Assembly: GCF_965138505.1 (NCBI RefSeq)
Contig: NZ_CBCSCO010000001.1
Location: 496,001-560,000, forward strand
Source of the DNA: Litorimonas haliclonae
GTDB lineage: Bacteria > Pseudomonadota > Alphaproteobacteria > Caulobacterales > Maricaulaceae
Length of the DNA stretch: 64,000 nt
Reading direction: 5' to 3'
A model generated the notes under the pieces. The model saw only the letters and a list, made by a program, of their open reading frames with translations, did not search any database and was not told the origin of the DNA. Of the stretch, positions 1-8,297 are shown in pieces; the stretch's first letter is position 1, and the number at the start of each line of letters is the position of its first letter. The translations under genes were made by a program, and so were the position numbers.

Positions 1-638
1 AGGAAACGCTCGTAAAGCGTTGACCCGATATCCAATAGATTGCCGTTAAGTCGCCACAACAAATACAAGCCGGTGACAAATAAAAACGGCACGGCCCATA
101 TTGCGAAATGACTGAACCGTTCTGTTCTTAGGATCAGGTCTCTGTCGGACAATGTATCAGCAGGCCAGAGACTGAAGGGCGCGTAAAGCCAATATCCGGC
201 AATAAGAATATGCGGAATGACCCATAGCGGAAGGAACGGCATGTTCTCGGCCGCTTGCGTATGCCCGGACGCCGCAAAGCCAGCGCTCAATAGGATAATC
301 GAAAAAGCCGTAGTTATTTTTCTCAAATCACTCGGTTTTATAAAGCTGGAGAGAATGGCTAAACCCGCGCCCCCCACGAACACCAAAAACTGAGTCCCAT
401 TGGACTGCCAGACCCAGCCGAAAGTCTGTTGATTAAAGGCTTGCGACAATGAGCCTGCCAATTGCCCATTGGCAATGATCAGCTTTAAGATGGCCCCTAA
501 GATAAGGACCGCAACGAAGGTGCGTAGCCTCTTCAGTTTTTGCTGAATCCCGAGACAAAAATGCGATAAAATACCGATTGAGACTAGAGCTCCGATATAG
601 AGCATTAGTTTTGCAATCAGGGCCAAGGCGGTCAGCAT
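1..638 (-). CDS. copD: CopD family copper resistance membrane protein, cut by the left edge
   Basis: The leftward reading frame opens with ATG at 638 and stays open to base 1, so about 212 N-terminal residues are visible and the C-terminus lies outside the window. It begins MLTALALIAKLMLYIGALVS and shows repeated hydrophobic helices, including GTQFLVFVGGAGLAILSSF and FSHFAIWAVPFLFVTGLYLL, as expected of the CopD inner-membrane family. CopD proteins are thought to move copper across the inner membrane together with periplasmic CopC. The start lies 8 bases after the copC stop, so the two are probably co-transcribed. The family call comes from hydrophobic layout plus the copC neighbour. Confidence 0.8.
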   Translation of the reverse strand, partial: MLTALALIAKLMLYIGALVSIGILSHFCLGIQQKLKRLRTFVAVLILGAILKLIIANGQLAGSLSQAFNQQTFGWVWQSNGTQFLVFVGGAGLAILSSFIKPSDLRKITTAFSIILLSAGFAASGHTQAAENMPFLPLWVIPHILIAGYWLYAPFSLWPADTLSDRDLILRTERFSHFAIWAVPFLFVTGLYLLWRLNGNLLDIGSTLYERF

Positions 639-646
639 GAAAACGC

Positions 647-1006
647 TTATTGGACTGTGAAGCTCAAGCTGCCTTTGACGACATGCCCGTCTTTAGAAAC
701 GGCTCTCCACGTCATCTCATATAACCCGCTTTTTAGCTCAGGCATTGGAATAGAGAATTTTGCTTCCCTAGATTTGGACGGCGTGAAATCAACAACAACG
801 GCTTTTCCCTCGCTATCTTTCAGAGAAAAAGTCGCCAGCCCTACCTTTTGCGCAAACACCAGATCAAAGACATCCGGCATCGTTTGGTAAACGCCGCCGT
901 CTTCTAATGTAGCGGACTGGACCTTAGTGTGAGCCATAGCTGTAGGAGCCAGCAAAGACGCCATGAGAAAAGCCCCAAGCGTCAATTTTAAAACCGATCT
1001 TTTCAT
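647..1006 (-). CDS. copC: CopC periplasmic copper-binding protein
   Basis: This 119-residue protein has a signal peptide ending PTAMA, and predicted cleavage leaves His26 as the mature N-terminus (HTKV). That matters because CopC proteins bind Cu(II) through the free N-terminal His plus a late Asp-x-His pair. Here the late pair is Asp106 and His108 in SKDGHVVKG. The body (LEDGGVYQTMPDVFDLVFAQKV, then SGLYEMTWRAVSKDGH) is the usual CopC Ig-like beta sandwich and the length is typical. It sits between csoR and copD on the same strand, so copper-induced expression through the neighbouring CsoR is likely but inferred. Confidence 0.92.
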   Translation of the reverse strand: MKRSVLKLTLGAFLMASLLAPTAMAHTKVQSATLEDGGVYQTMPDVFDLVFAQKVGLATFSLKDSEGKAVVVDFTPSKSREAKFSIPMPELKSGLYEMTWRAVSKDGHVVKGSLSFTVQ

Positions 1007-1017
1007 ATGTTTATCCT

Positions 1018-1290
1018 TCAGCGCTTCAATTTATCAAAAAGGTCTACCAATTCCGCGACTTTCTCGCGCTGCGCTGTCTCATCGCCCGACTGGATGGCCG
1101 CGTTTACGCAACCCGCCGCGTGATCTTTGAGAATTTCGCTTTCCGCTCGTGCCATCGCGGATTTCACGGCTTGCATCTGGGTCAGAACGTCAATGCAATA
1201 GCGTTCATTTTCCAGCATTTTAATAATGCCGCGTACTTGACCCTCAATTCTTTTGAGGCGGTTAATCGTCTTGGGAGAATGTGTAGACAT
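1018..1290 (-). CDS. csoR: CsoR-family copper-sensing repressor
   Basis: This is a 90-residue all-helical metal-sensing repressor of the CsoR/RcnR/FrmR family. I chose the ATG at 1290 (MSTHSPKTINRLKRIEGQVR) because GAGGAA lies just upstream; an in-frame ATG at 1350 would overlap the presumed operator. The Cu(I) ligand pattern is complete: Cys32, His57 and Cys61, with spacings of 25 and 4 residues as in CsoR. These proteins bind G/C-tract operators when metal-free and release DNA when Cu(I) binds. It lies just upstream of copC-copD and divergent from the cus operon, so it plausibly controls both arms. Confidence 0.92.
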   Translation of the reverse strand: MSTHSPKTINRLKRIEGQVRGIIKMLENERYCIDVLTQMQAVKSAMARAESEILKDHAAGCVNAAIQSGDETAQREKVAELVDLFDKLKR

Positions 1291-1341
1291 TGTATTCCTC
1301 AATTTTATGAACACGAAAGTGTGACGCTTGCAGATGATAAC

Positions 1342-1358
1342 ATGCCCCATGGGGGTAT
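1342..1358. promoter_or_regulatory. Probable CsoR operator
   Basis: The sequence reads ATGCCCCATGGGGGTAT, an inverted repeat of a C/G tract with AT flanks (ATACCCCCATGGGGCAT on the other strand). This is the layout of CsoR/RcnR-family operators. It lies between csoR and the divergent cus-side gene and touches the -35 region of the rightward promoter, so repressor binding would block that promoter. Position and symmetry are seen; binding by this CsoR is inferred. Confidence 0.7.
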
Positions 1359-1387
1359 TTACTTTCTTAATCTTTTTGGTCTATAAT
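1358..1387 (+). promoter_or_regulatory. Sigma70-type promoter for the cus operon, probably giving a leaderless transcript
   Basis: A perfect TATAAT lies at 1382-1387 with a TTTACT-like -35 at 1358-1363, 18 bases upstream and abutting the CsoR-type operator. A start of transcription about seven bases after the -10 falls at or next to the A of the ATG at 1394, so the first mRNA codon may have little or no leader. Confidence 0.6.
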
Positions 1388-1393
1388 GCAAGG

Positions 1394-1813
1394 ATGAGAG
1401 TCATTTCGACAGTCATCTGCTTATTCGCAGCCCTCATTATGATGGCCACGCCTGTCATGGCGTGCTGCGTGACAGGTCATGTTGATATGACTATGGACAC
1501 AGGACAAGTATCTGAAACGGTATCTCCGCCTTGTCACACGGCCCCTGAAGTCAAATCAGGCGGGAGCGACACGCAAACCCCTGAAAAATATTGCTCCTCT
1601 TGTGATGACTGCGCTGTGTCTTCGGCTTTTATGGCTGACAGCGACCCCGTTACCCATGCAAAAGCAGACCTGACCTTTGTAACGCTTATCAATAATCCTA
1701 CGGTTCTGCCGCGTCCCGAAGTGCGCCTTTTGAGAACAACGGGACCGCCTCCAAGGCAACCTAACGGAAGGCTTGATAGCCCTTACTCACGCTTCGACGC
1801 CCAAATCATTTAA
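1394..1813 (+). CDS. Small exported Cys-rich protein at the head of the cus operon
   Basis: This 139-residue protein starts at ATG 1394. An upstream in-frame ATG at 1328 would precede the promoter and is rejected. Residues 1-23 form a signal peptide (MRVISTVICLFAALIMMATP, ending VMA) followed at once by Cys24-Cys25. Other cysteines are Cys47 and a CxxCxxC cluster at 67, 70 and 73, with His and Met residues between, which would suit a thiol metal-binding role outside the cytoplasm. The tail is Pro/Arg-rich (RTTGPPPRQP). It is the first gene after the CsoR-type operator. I do not recognise a named family; copper binding is inferred from composition and place. Confidence 0.7.
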   Translation: MRVISTVICLFAALIMMATPVMACCVTGHVDMTMDTGQVSETVSPPCHTAPEVKSGGSDTQTPEKYCSSCDDCAVSSAFMADSDPVTHAKADLTFVTLINNPTVLPRPEVRLLRTTGPPPRQPNGRLDSPYSRFDAQII

Positions 1814-1877
1814 TCTCCAAGCAGACTGACTGTTCAGAGTTTTCCTCTGAGCCTATTCGCCTGTTTAATTGGAGATT
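1812..1877 (+). promoter_or_regulatory. cusC: Inverted repeat able to mask the cusC ribosome-binding site
   Basis: AATCTCCAA at 1812-1820 is perfectly complementary to TTGGAGATT at 1869-1877. The right arm contains the GGAGA ribosome-binding site of the next gene (ATG at 1883). The left arm overlaps the stop codon of the preceding gene. A ribosome finishing the first gene would open the stem, which suggests translational coupling. Pairing is seen; function is inferred. Confidence 0.45.
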
Positions 1878-1882
1878 TTGGG

Positions 1883-3226
1883 ATGTTTATCCGCCACACA
1901 TCATTTTATCAGACTCGGTTTCGCACCGTCACGCTTTCGCTTTTAGTTGGCGGCATGAGCGTTATGAGCTTGCAAGCTGCCGCCTTTGCTCAAGACGCGC
2001 TTTATGCACCTGAATTGTTGGGCGCGGGTCCGACGACTGCCGCGCAACAGCAGCAACCTTCGATACGGGCTATGCCCTTTTCTGAATTAGAAACGCAATT
2101 GCGCACCCATCCTTCTTTGGACGCGCTTAGCCTTAGCGCGCAAGCCAATCGTCAACGTGCAGAAAGCGCGCTCGGACTGCCTGATCCGGTCGTGTCACTC
2201 CAGTTAAATAATGTGCCGCTTTTTGATCCATCTTTTTCAGAATACCTTCCGTCCAATAAAGCCGTTGGCATTCGGCAGGCTTTGCCGAGCCGGTCTGAAC
2301 GCAAAGCTAACTCGCTTAAATCCTTAAGAAGCGCCGCCCAACAAGAGCTGGAAGCCGAACAACAATATGCAAGGTTGCGCGGTCAGCTATTGGTTTACCT
2401 AATTGAGAAACAGAGCCTTGAGGCCCAACGGAGTTTGGCTCTCGCACGTCAGTCAAAATATGACGAACTTTCTGACATCATCGATATTGAAATCAATGCA
2501 GGTCGCCCATTGGTGTTCCGCCTCGCAAAAGTGGATGTGGAACGCACAGAAGTTTCTAGAACCTTGGCTGAATTAGAAGGACGTGACGCGCAGATAGATG
2601 CGGAGCTCATCAACCTCTTGGGTTTCGTTCCTGAAACGGAACTACCAGCAATTTCCAGGACGCCTTGGACCGGGAACGCGTTGGGATTTTATGCCGTGCG
2701 CGTAGCCGATGCGAATGTTGATATATCCGATGCGGATGTGCAGCGCGCAGAAGCAGACTTTAAGCCCGATTGGGGGGTTAATCTAACCTACCAACAGCGC
2801 GAGTCCGGCCAAGGCCCGCGCTCAAATTTTGACGGAGATGATTGGGTCTCGGGCGGCGTCAGTTTTACAATTCCGCTCTGGGCAGGCAAACGCCAAGAAC
2901 CTAATTTACGCGCCGCCAAGATGGATAGGAATGCCAGTATGGCTCGGCGCACAGCCATTGCGCGCCAAGTCCAATCCGAGTGGTCACGCTATGAAGCCCG
3001 CCGGGAAACAGCCGTTCAAAACATCCGCATTGTTGAACAGAAAATCAGCGCGATTGAAACGCAGACAGAGGCGCAGTTGATCACTTATGAATCCGGGAAT
3101 GGCGATTACTCGCCAATCATCGACGGTGAAATCGCCATTCTCATGCTGCGCGCGGAAATCGTCAAAGAACAAACCTTACGCGATCAAATGATTGCAAAAA
3201 TGAATAGCCTTTTGGTGCCATCATGA
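1883..3226 (+). CDS. cusC: TolC-family outer-membrane channel of a copper/silver efflux system
   Basis: This 447-residue protein has a long signal peptide (to about residue 36, ASAFAQ-like end in LQAAAFAQ) and the repeated coiled-coil/beta-barrel layout of outer-membrane efflux proteins. Landmarks include a heptad region around RANAESALGLPDP-like segments, WGVNLTYQQRES in the barrel part, and VSFTIPLWAGKRQEPNLRAA near the second repeat. Such proteins form the trimeric exit duct for RND pumps. It is the first structural gene of the cusC-B-A set and its stop overlaps the cusB start by four bases (ATGA). No lipobox is seen. Cu/Ag specificity is inferred from CusA, not from this protein. Confidence 0.88.
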   Translation: MFIRHTSFYQTRFRTVTLSLLVGGMSVMSLQAAAFAQDALYAPELLGAGPTTAAQQQQPSIRAMPFSELETQLRTHPSLDALSLSAQANRQRAESALGLPDPVVSLQLNNVPLFDPSFSEYLPSNKAVGIRQALPSRSERKANSLKSLRSAAQQELEAEQQYARLRGQLLVYLIEKQSLEAQRSLALARQSKYDELSDIIDIEINAGRPLVFRLAKVDVERTEVSRTLAELEGRDAQIDAELINLLGFVPETELPAISRTPWTGNALGFYAVRVADANVDISDADVQRAEADFKPDWGVNLTYQQRESGQGPRSNFDGDDWVSGGVSFTIPLWAGKRQEPNLRAAKMDRNASMARRTAIARQVQSEWSRYEARRETAVQNIRIVEQKISAIETQTEAQLITYESGNGDYSPIIDGEIAILMLRAEIVKEQTLRDQMIAKMNSLLVPS

Positions 3227-5106
3227 CTCAGTTTAAATTTGCCCTCATTCTAAGCAGCGCCCTCATTCTGGCGGCTTGTGAACCCGCATCAAAATCCCCT
3301 TCGGCTTTGGAAGCCGGACATGACCACGCGGCTATGCAAGCGGGACAATCTCAGTCATCAAAAATGGACATGCCCGCAGAGGAGGTGAGCTCTTACACCT
3401 GCCCGATGCACCCGCACTATATTTCGACTGACCCCAATGGGAGCTGTCCGATTTGCGGTATGGATCTCGTCCCGGTCAAAGATAGCGGTTCTTCAGCCGC
3501 ATCGGGAAAGGGCGAGATACTCTATTACAAAAACCCCATGGGACTTCCTGATACGTCTCCCGTGCCCAAAAAAGACAGCATGGGGATGGATTATATCCCT
3601 GTTTACGAAAATGAAGGCCAAAGCGGCGGCGTGGTGGTTTCGCCCGAGATGATCCAAACCATGGGCATCCGAACGGTTACGGTAGGCACAGCGACGTTTA
3701 ATCAAGCTTTGCGCGCCTACGGCACAGTCGAGCCGAATACGCGGCTGGAGTCTATGGCGGCTTCCCGCCTTGAAGGTTGGATCAGCGGCCTCACCGTGCG
3801 GGCAGAAGGCGACACCGTGCGTCGTGGGCAACGTCTTTATAGCATCTACACGCCTGAGCTCATTGCAGCGCAAAAAGACTATCTGGCCTCTCTTCAAATT
3901 GGCAATTCCCGCCGCATCGCCTCCGTCCGCCAAAGGCTCATATCCAAAGGCATGCAAGAAAGCCTCGTGGAGCGCTTGACTGAGACCCGCGAACTCATTG
4001 AGCGTGTCCCGGTCTATGCGGAAAGCTCCGGCGTTGTAACACAGCTCATGGTGCGCGACGGCGATTATCTCAAACCCGGCGACCCTATCCTGCAATTGCA
4101 GGCCTATGATAAGGTCTGGGTCATTGCTTCCTTACCAGAGTCCGACCTGCCGAAGATGGAAATCGGTAAATCCGCCAATCTGAAATTTGATAGCGCGCCT
4201 GATGCCGCAAAAACGGGCAAGGTTGACTATATCTACCCGACCATAGACCCTAAAACGCGAACCGCCCGCGTGCGGATCAGCGTTGATAATACCTCCGGCT
4301 CTTTACGACCAGGCGCCTATGCCGACATCGTCTTTCAAGCTGACGAAACCGAAACCTCTGCATCGAAGCTGTCTATTCCAAGCCAAGCCATATTACGCGA
4401 CTCACGCGGGGCACATGTTATCGTCGCTTTGGGGGAAGGCCGTTTCGAGCCTCGGGATGTGACCATTGGAACAAGTGTTCGTGGTCGCACGGAGATATTA
4501 TCAGGACTTGCTGAAGGCGAGCGTATTGTGGCCAGCGGTCAGTTTATGCTCGATTCTGAATCTAACCTGCGCGAAGGGCTTTCAAAACTCAACCTGCCTG
4601 CCACCGATTTTGACGAAAATACGCCTTTATCCGAGCTTCCCATAGACGGCTCTACGCTGAGCCAAATTGATCATATGGTCGATAGCGCGCTATATTTACA
4701 TGAAGCCTTGATTGATGGCTATGCGATTGACCCATACTTCCTCGACCCCACCCTCAGATTAATTGAAAATCTGAAAGGCAGATTTGCAGGCTCTAAATTA
4801 TCGCCGATCTTAGAACAGGCAGAAGCGGCGATAAGCGGGGCGAAAGAGAATAAGACAGGTGAGCCCTTAGCGGCCCAGCTTTCGCAGTTGATGACCGCGC
4901 TTGACCCTTGGCTGACGCTGGGCGCGCCCGCTCACTATAAGAGCAAAGGCCTCATCTTTTACAGTGATGATGAAACGGCGCGTCTTTGGCTGCAAGATGG
5001 CGGATTGCCCGCTAATCCTTATTCAAATGCAACGGCTCAAATCATTTCGTGGCCTGACCCTATGGCTGGCAATATGGCAGACGAGATGTCTGGCAGACAG
5101 CCATGA
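3223..5106 (+). CDS. cusB: CusB-type periplasmic adaptor with heavy-metal-binding and DUF3347-like modules
   Basis: This 627-residue adaptor is longer than plain CusB (about 400). Residues 1-19 form a lipoprotein signal (LILAAC, Cys19). Residues 58-85 carry a Cys/His metal-binding module with YTCPMHPHY and CPICGMDLVPV. A second, Cys-free Met-rich repeat follows at 98-129 (YYKNPMGLPDTSP then SMGMDYIPVYEN). The lipoyl/barrel-sandwich and beta-barrel domains occupy roughly 140-460. The last 150 residues (HMVDSALYLHEALIDGYAID onward) resemble the DUF3347 domain often attached to CusB proteins. Adaptors link CusA to CusC; the extra modules may collect periplasmic Cu(I)/Ag(I). Both ends overlap neighbours by ATGA, indicating tight translational linkage. 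Confidence 0.93.
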   Translation: MTQFKFALILSSALILAACEPASKSPSALEAGHDHAAMQAGQSQSSKMDMPAEEVSSYTCPMHPHYISTDPNGSCPICGMDLVPVKDSGSSAASGKGEILYYKNPMGLPDTSPVPKKDSMGMDYIPVYENEGQSGGVVVSPEMIQTMGIRTVTVGTATFNQALRAYGTVEPNTRLESMAASRLEGWISGLTVRAEGDTVRRGQRLYSIYTPELIAAQKDYLASLQIGNSRRIASVRQRLISKGMQESLVERLTETRELIERVPVYAESSGVVTQLMVRDGDYLKPGDPILQLQAYDKVWVIASLPESDLPKMEIGKSANLKFDSAPDAAKTGKVDYIYPTIDPKTRTARVRISVDNTSGSLRPGAYADIVFQADETETSASKLSIPSQAILRDSRGAHVIVALGEGRFEPRDVTIGTSVRGRTEILSGLAEGERIVASGQFMLDSESNLREGLSKLNLPATDFDENTPLSELPIDGSTLSQIDHMVDSALYLHEALIDGYAIDPYFLDPTLRLIENLKGRFAGSKLSPILEQAEAAISGAKENKTGEPLAAQLSQLMTALDPWLTLGAPAHYKSKGLIFYSDDETARLWLQDGGLPANPYSNATAQIISWPDPMAGNMADEMSGRQP

Positions 5107-8100
5107 GCGAGCTTCACACTGAAAATTTAGCGGGCAATGATCCGTCTAAATCAGCCGTCGCAAAGCTGATAGCCTGGTCGGTTGCCAATCAACTCATTAT
5201 CATTGTTTTGGCTATAGCCCTCGCCGTTGGTGGTTGGTTGTCACTCAAAGACATGCCGCTCGACGCGGTTCCCGACCTAACCGATACACAAGTCATCATA
5301 CGAACGGAGTTTCCAGGACAGTCACCACAAATTGTCGAGGATCTAGTGACCTATCCGCTTTCAACGAACCTGTTGGGTCTCCCAAAAACAAAAGATGTCC
5401 GCGGCTCGTCCATGTTTGGCACTAGCTTTGTCTATGTCATCTTTGAAGACAATGTTGATCCCTATTGGGCGCGCTCGCGCGTCGTTGAAGCACTTTCCCG
5501 CCTGGGGTCAGACCTCCCTGAAAATGCCAATCCTCAGATTGGGCCTGATGCCACAGGTGTCGGCTGGATTTACCAATATGCTTTGGTTGATAAAACGGGG
5601 CAGACAGATTTGGCAGAGCTGCGCTCCCTTCAAGACTGGTTTCTGAAACTAGAGCTGTCCGGCGTGGAAGGCGTCTCGGAAGTGGCCTCCGTCGGCGGAT
5701 TTGAGCGCGAATATCAAGTCCTCATCGATCCAAACAAACTTGAATCTTATGACGTTTCAATTGCTCAACTTGCCCAGTCTATTCGCGCTGCCAGTAGCGA
5801 GGTTGGTGGCCGCGTGCTTGAGCAAGGCGAGACTGAATATGTCATCCGCTCATCAGGCTATGTCAAAACAGCCCTCGATTTAGAACAAGTCGTGGTGTTG
5901 GCGAAAGACGGGACGCCTGTGATATTGTCGGATGTGGCCCGCATCGTTGAAGGTCCGGCCCTACGGCGCGGGATTGTGGAGCTTAACGGTGAAGGTGAAA
6001 CCGTGGCAGGTATCATCGTAATGCGCGACGGCGAAAACGCCTTGGAAGTCATTTACCGTGTGAAAGACAAGCTCGCGGAATTACAGCGTGGCCTACCGGA
6101 CGGCGTGGAGATCGTCACTGTCTATGACCGCGCGCCGCTCATTGAGGGAGCTGTGTCCTATCTAAAGAAGAAACTGATTGAGGAAGGCCTCGTCGTCGCC
6201 CTCGTCATATTTCTTTTCTTGCTTCACTTTAGGGCCGCCTTTGTCGCTGTGATCACTTTGCCGCTGGGCGTTCTTGGGGCTTTCATCATCATGTCAGGCC
6301 AAGGGGTGACGGCCAACATTATGTCATTGGGCGGCATAGCGATTGCGATTGGTGCAATGGTGGACGCGTCGATTGTCATGGTCGAAAACGGGGTGAGAAA
6401 ACTCTCAGATTTGGGCGAAAAGCCTGACGAGCCAACGAGCAAACGAGTACTCATTGAGGCGGCGCAAGAAGTTGGGCCCGGCCTCTTTTTCTCACTGCTA
6501 ATTATTGTTGCCTCCTTTCTGCCTGTCTTCGCTTTGACAGGAGAGAGTTACCGTCTGTTTTCGCCGCTCGCCTTTACCAAAACTTACGCCATGGCCTTTG
6601 GCGCTTTGTTATCGGTCACGCTTATTCCAGTGCTGATGATTTGGCTCTTACGCGGCAAGATGCGTCCAGAGACAGCTAATCCGCTCAACCGTTTCTTTGT
6701 CTGGATTTATAAACCCATCATCTGGGCCGCCCTCAAGTTAAAATGGGCGACGGTCCTCATTGCTCTCATCATTACAGCCAGCGTTATTATACCGGCTCAA
6801 AAGTTAGGCACTGAATTTATGCCTGCCTTATATGAGGGCGAACTTCTCTACATGCCGACGACCTTACCCGGCGTCTCCTCGACTAAAATGCGCGAAATCC
6901 TCGGCCAAACCAACCGCGTCATTAAAACAGTTCCCGAAGTCGAGTCTGTCTTTGGCAAGGCGGGGCGCGCCGATACAGCAACTGACCCTGCGCCGCTGAC
7001 CATGATTGAAAGCTGGATAAGACTAAAACCTAAATCTGAGTGGCGCGCAGGCATGACCGCTGACGGGATTGTAGATGACTTAAACAGCCGTCTTCAAATG
7101 CCGGGCCTTGTGAACTCTTGGGGCTATCCGATCAAAATTAGGATGGATATGGTCTCGACAGGTATTCGCACGCCCATTGGCATTAAGGTGACGGGTGATG
7201 ACCTCACGCAAATTGAAGCCATTGCGCGCGAGATTGAAGGTGTTGTGACGGACATCCCCGGCACGCGCTCAGCATTTGCTGACCGCGTTCTTGGCGGTAA
7301 ATATCTTGAGATTACCCCTAACCGTTTGGAACTGGCGCGCCGCAATATCGATATGGGGGCTTTCCAAGGCGTTATCCAAACGGCGCTGGGCGGCATGACA
7401 CTAGCCGAGTCTGTTCAGGGCCGCGAACGCTATAATATCATGCTGCGCTATGAGCGAGCTTTTCGCGAAACCGATGCTGACATTGGCAACATTCTGATCC
7501 CAACGCCAACAGGCGCACATATTCCGCTGCGCGAGGTCGCAAGCGTGGCCTATACGGAAGGACCGCCCATGATCCGGTCTGAAAACGCGCGTCTTACGGG
7601 CTGGGTTTTTGTGGACATCGCGGGTCGTGACCTTGGCGGCTATGTGGCTGAGGCGAAAGACATTGTGGCCAATGCCGTCACCTTGCCGCCGGGCTATGCC
7701 GTGGAATGGTCGGGTCAATATGAGCAATTACAGCGCGCCAATGAGCGCCTGAAAATTGCCATCCCAGCCGCCATAGGTCTTATCTTTCTTCTCTTAATGC
7801 TTCACTTTGGCCGTCTTGACCGGACGCTAATCATTATGCTGTCTCTGCCATTCGGGCTCGTTGGCGGTTTATGGGCCGTTTATTTAGCGGGCTATAACCT
7901 CTCCGTTGCGGTCGCCGTTGGCTTCATCGCTCTGGGCGGTATTGCAGTCGAAACCGCCGTTGTCATGCTGCTCTATATCGATCAGCAAGTCCGCACGGAT
8001 GAGCCGACAACCCGTACAGAGCTGTTCCAGGCCGTAAGCCACGGCGCAGCCTTGCGCGTGCGCCCCAAGCTTATGACCGTCCTGACAGTCATGGCAGGTC

Positions 8101-8297
8101 TAGCCCCGATTTTTCTGACAGAGGGCTTAGGCTCAGATGTCATGCGGCGCATCGCTTTACCCATGCTTGGCGGGATGATTTCGACAACCGTTCTCACCCT
8201 CATAGTTATTCCGGCGATCTATTTCATCTGGGTCGGTCGCCAATTACCAAAATCACCAAAACCAAACCATGCAACGCTTGAAGGAGAAACCGCATGA
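5103..8297 (+). CDS. cusA: CusA-type heavy-metal RND efflux pump
   Basis: This 1064-residue inner-membrane RND transporter has the usual twelve-helix layout with two large periplasmic loops. All three methionines that line the E. coli CusA metal path have counterparts in matching motifs: LLYMPTTLPG, APLTMIESW and RMDMVSTGI. The helix-4 proton-relay region is present (IAIGAMVDASIVMVENGVRK). The conserved methionines point to monovalent Cu(I)/Ag(I) rather than Zn/Co/Cd. It overlaps cusB upstream and cusF downstream by four bases each, so the four genes form a compact operon. Confidence 0.96.
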   Translation: MSELHTENLAGNDPSKSAVAKLIAWSVANQLIIIVLAIALAVGGWLSLKDMPLDAVPDLTDTQVIIRTEFPGQSPQIVEDLVTYPLSTNLLGLPKTKDVRGSSMFGTSFVYVIFEDNVDPYWARSRVVEALSRLGSDLPENANPQIGPDATGVGWIYQYALVDKTGQTDLAELRSLQDWFLKLELSGVEGVSEVASVGGFEREYQVLIDPNKLESYDVSIAQLAQSIRAASSEVGGRVLEQGETEYVIRSSGYVKTALDLEQVVVLAKDGTPVILSDVARIVEGPALRRGIVELNGEGETVAGIIVMRDGENALEVIYRVKDKLAELQRGLPDGVEIVTVYDRAPLIEGAVSYLKKKLIEEGLVVALVIFLFLLHFRAAFVAVITLPLGVLGAFIIMSGQGVTANIMSLGGIAIAIGAMVDASIVMVENGVRKLSDLGEKPDEPTSKRVLIEAAQEVGPGLFFSLLIIVASFLPVFALTGESYRLFSPLAFTKTYAMAFGALLSVTLIPVLMIWLLRGKMRPETANPLNRFFVWIYKPIIWAALKLKWATVLIALIITASVIIPAQKLGTEFMPALYEGELLYMPTTLPGVSSTKMREILGQTNRVIKTVPEVESVFGKAGRADTATDPAPLTMIESWIRLKPKSEWRAGMTADGIVDDLNSRLQMPGLVNSWGYPIKIRMDMVSTGIRTPIGIKVTGDDLTQIEAIAREIEGVVTDIPGTRSAFADRVLGGKYLEITPNRLELARRNIDMGAFQGVIQTALGGMTLAESVQGRERYNIMLRYERAFRETDADIGNILIPTPTGAHIPLREVASVAYTEGPPMIRSENARLTGWVFVDIAGRDLGGYVAEAKDIVANAVTLPPGYAVEWSGQYEQLQRANERLKIAIPAAIGLIFLLLMLHFGRLDRTLIIMLSLPFGLVGGLWAVYLAGYNLSVAVAVGFIALGGIAVETAVVMLLYIDQQVRTDEPTTRTELFQAVSHGAALRVRPKLMTVLTVMAGLAPIFLTEGLGSDVMRRIALPMLGGMISTTVLTLIVIPAIYFIWVGRQLPKSPKPNHATLEGETA

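Noticed and set aside
3493..4095. A 200-codon open frame antisense to cusB
   Set aside because: It lies wholly inside a strongly supported gene, has no domain and no ribosome site, and is explained by codon bias of the sense strand.
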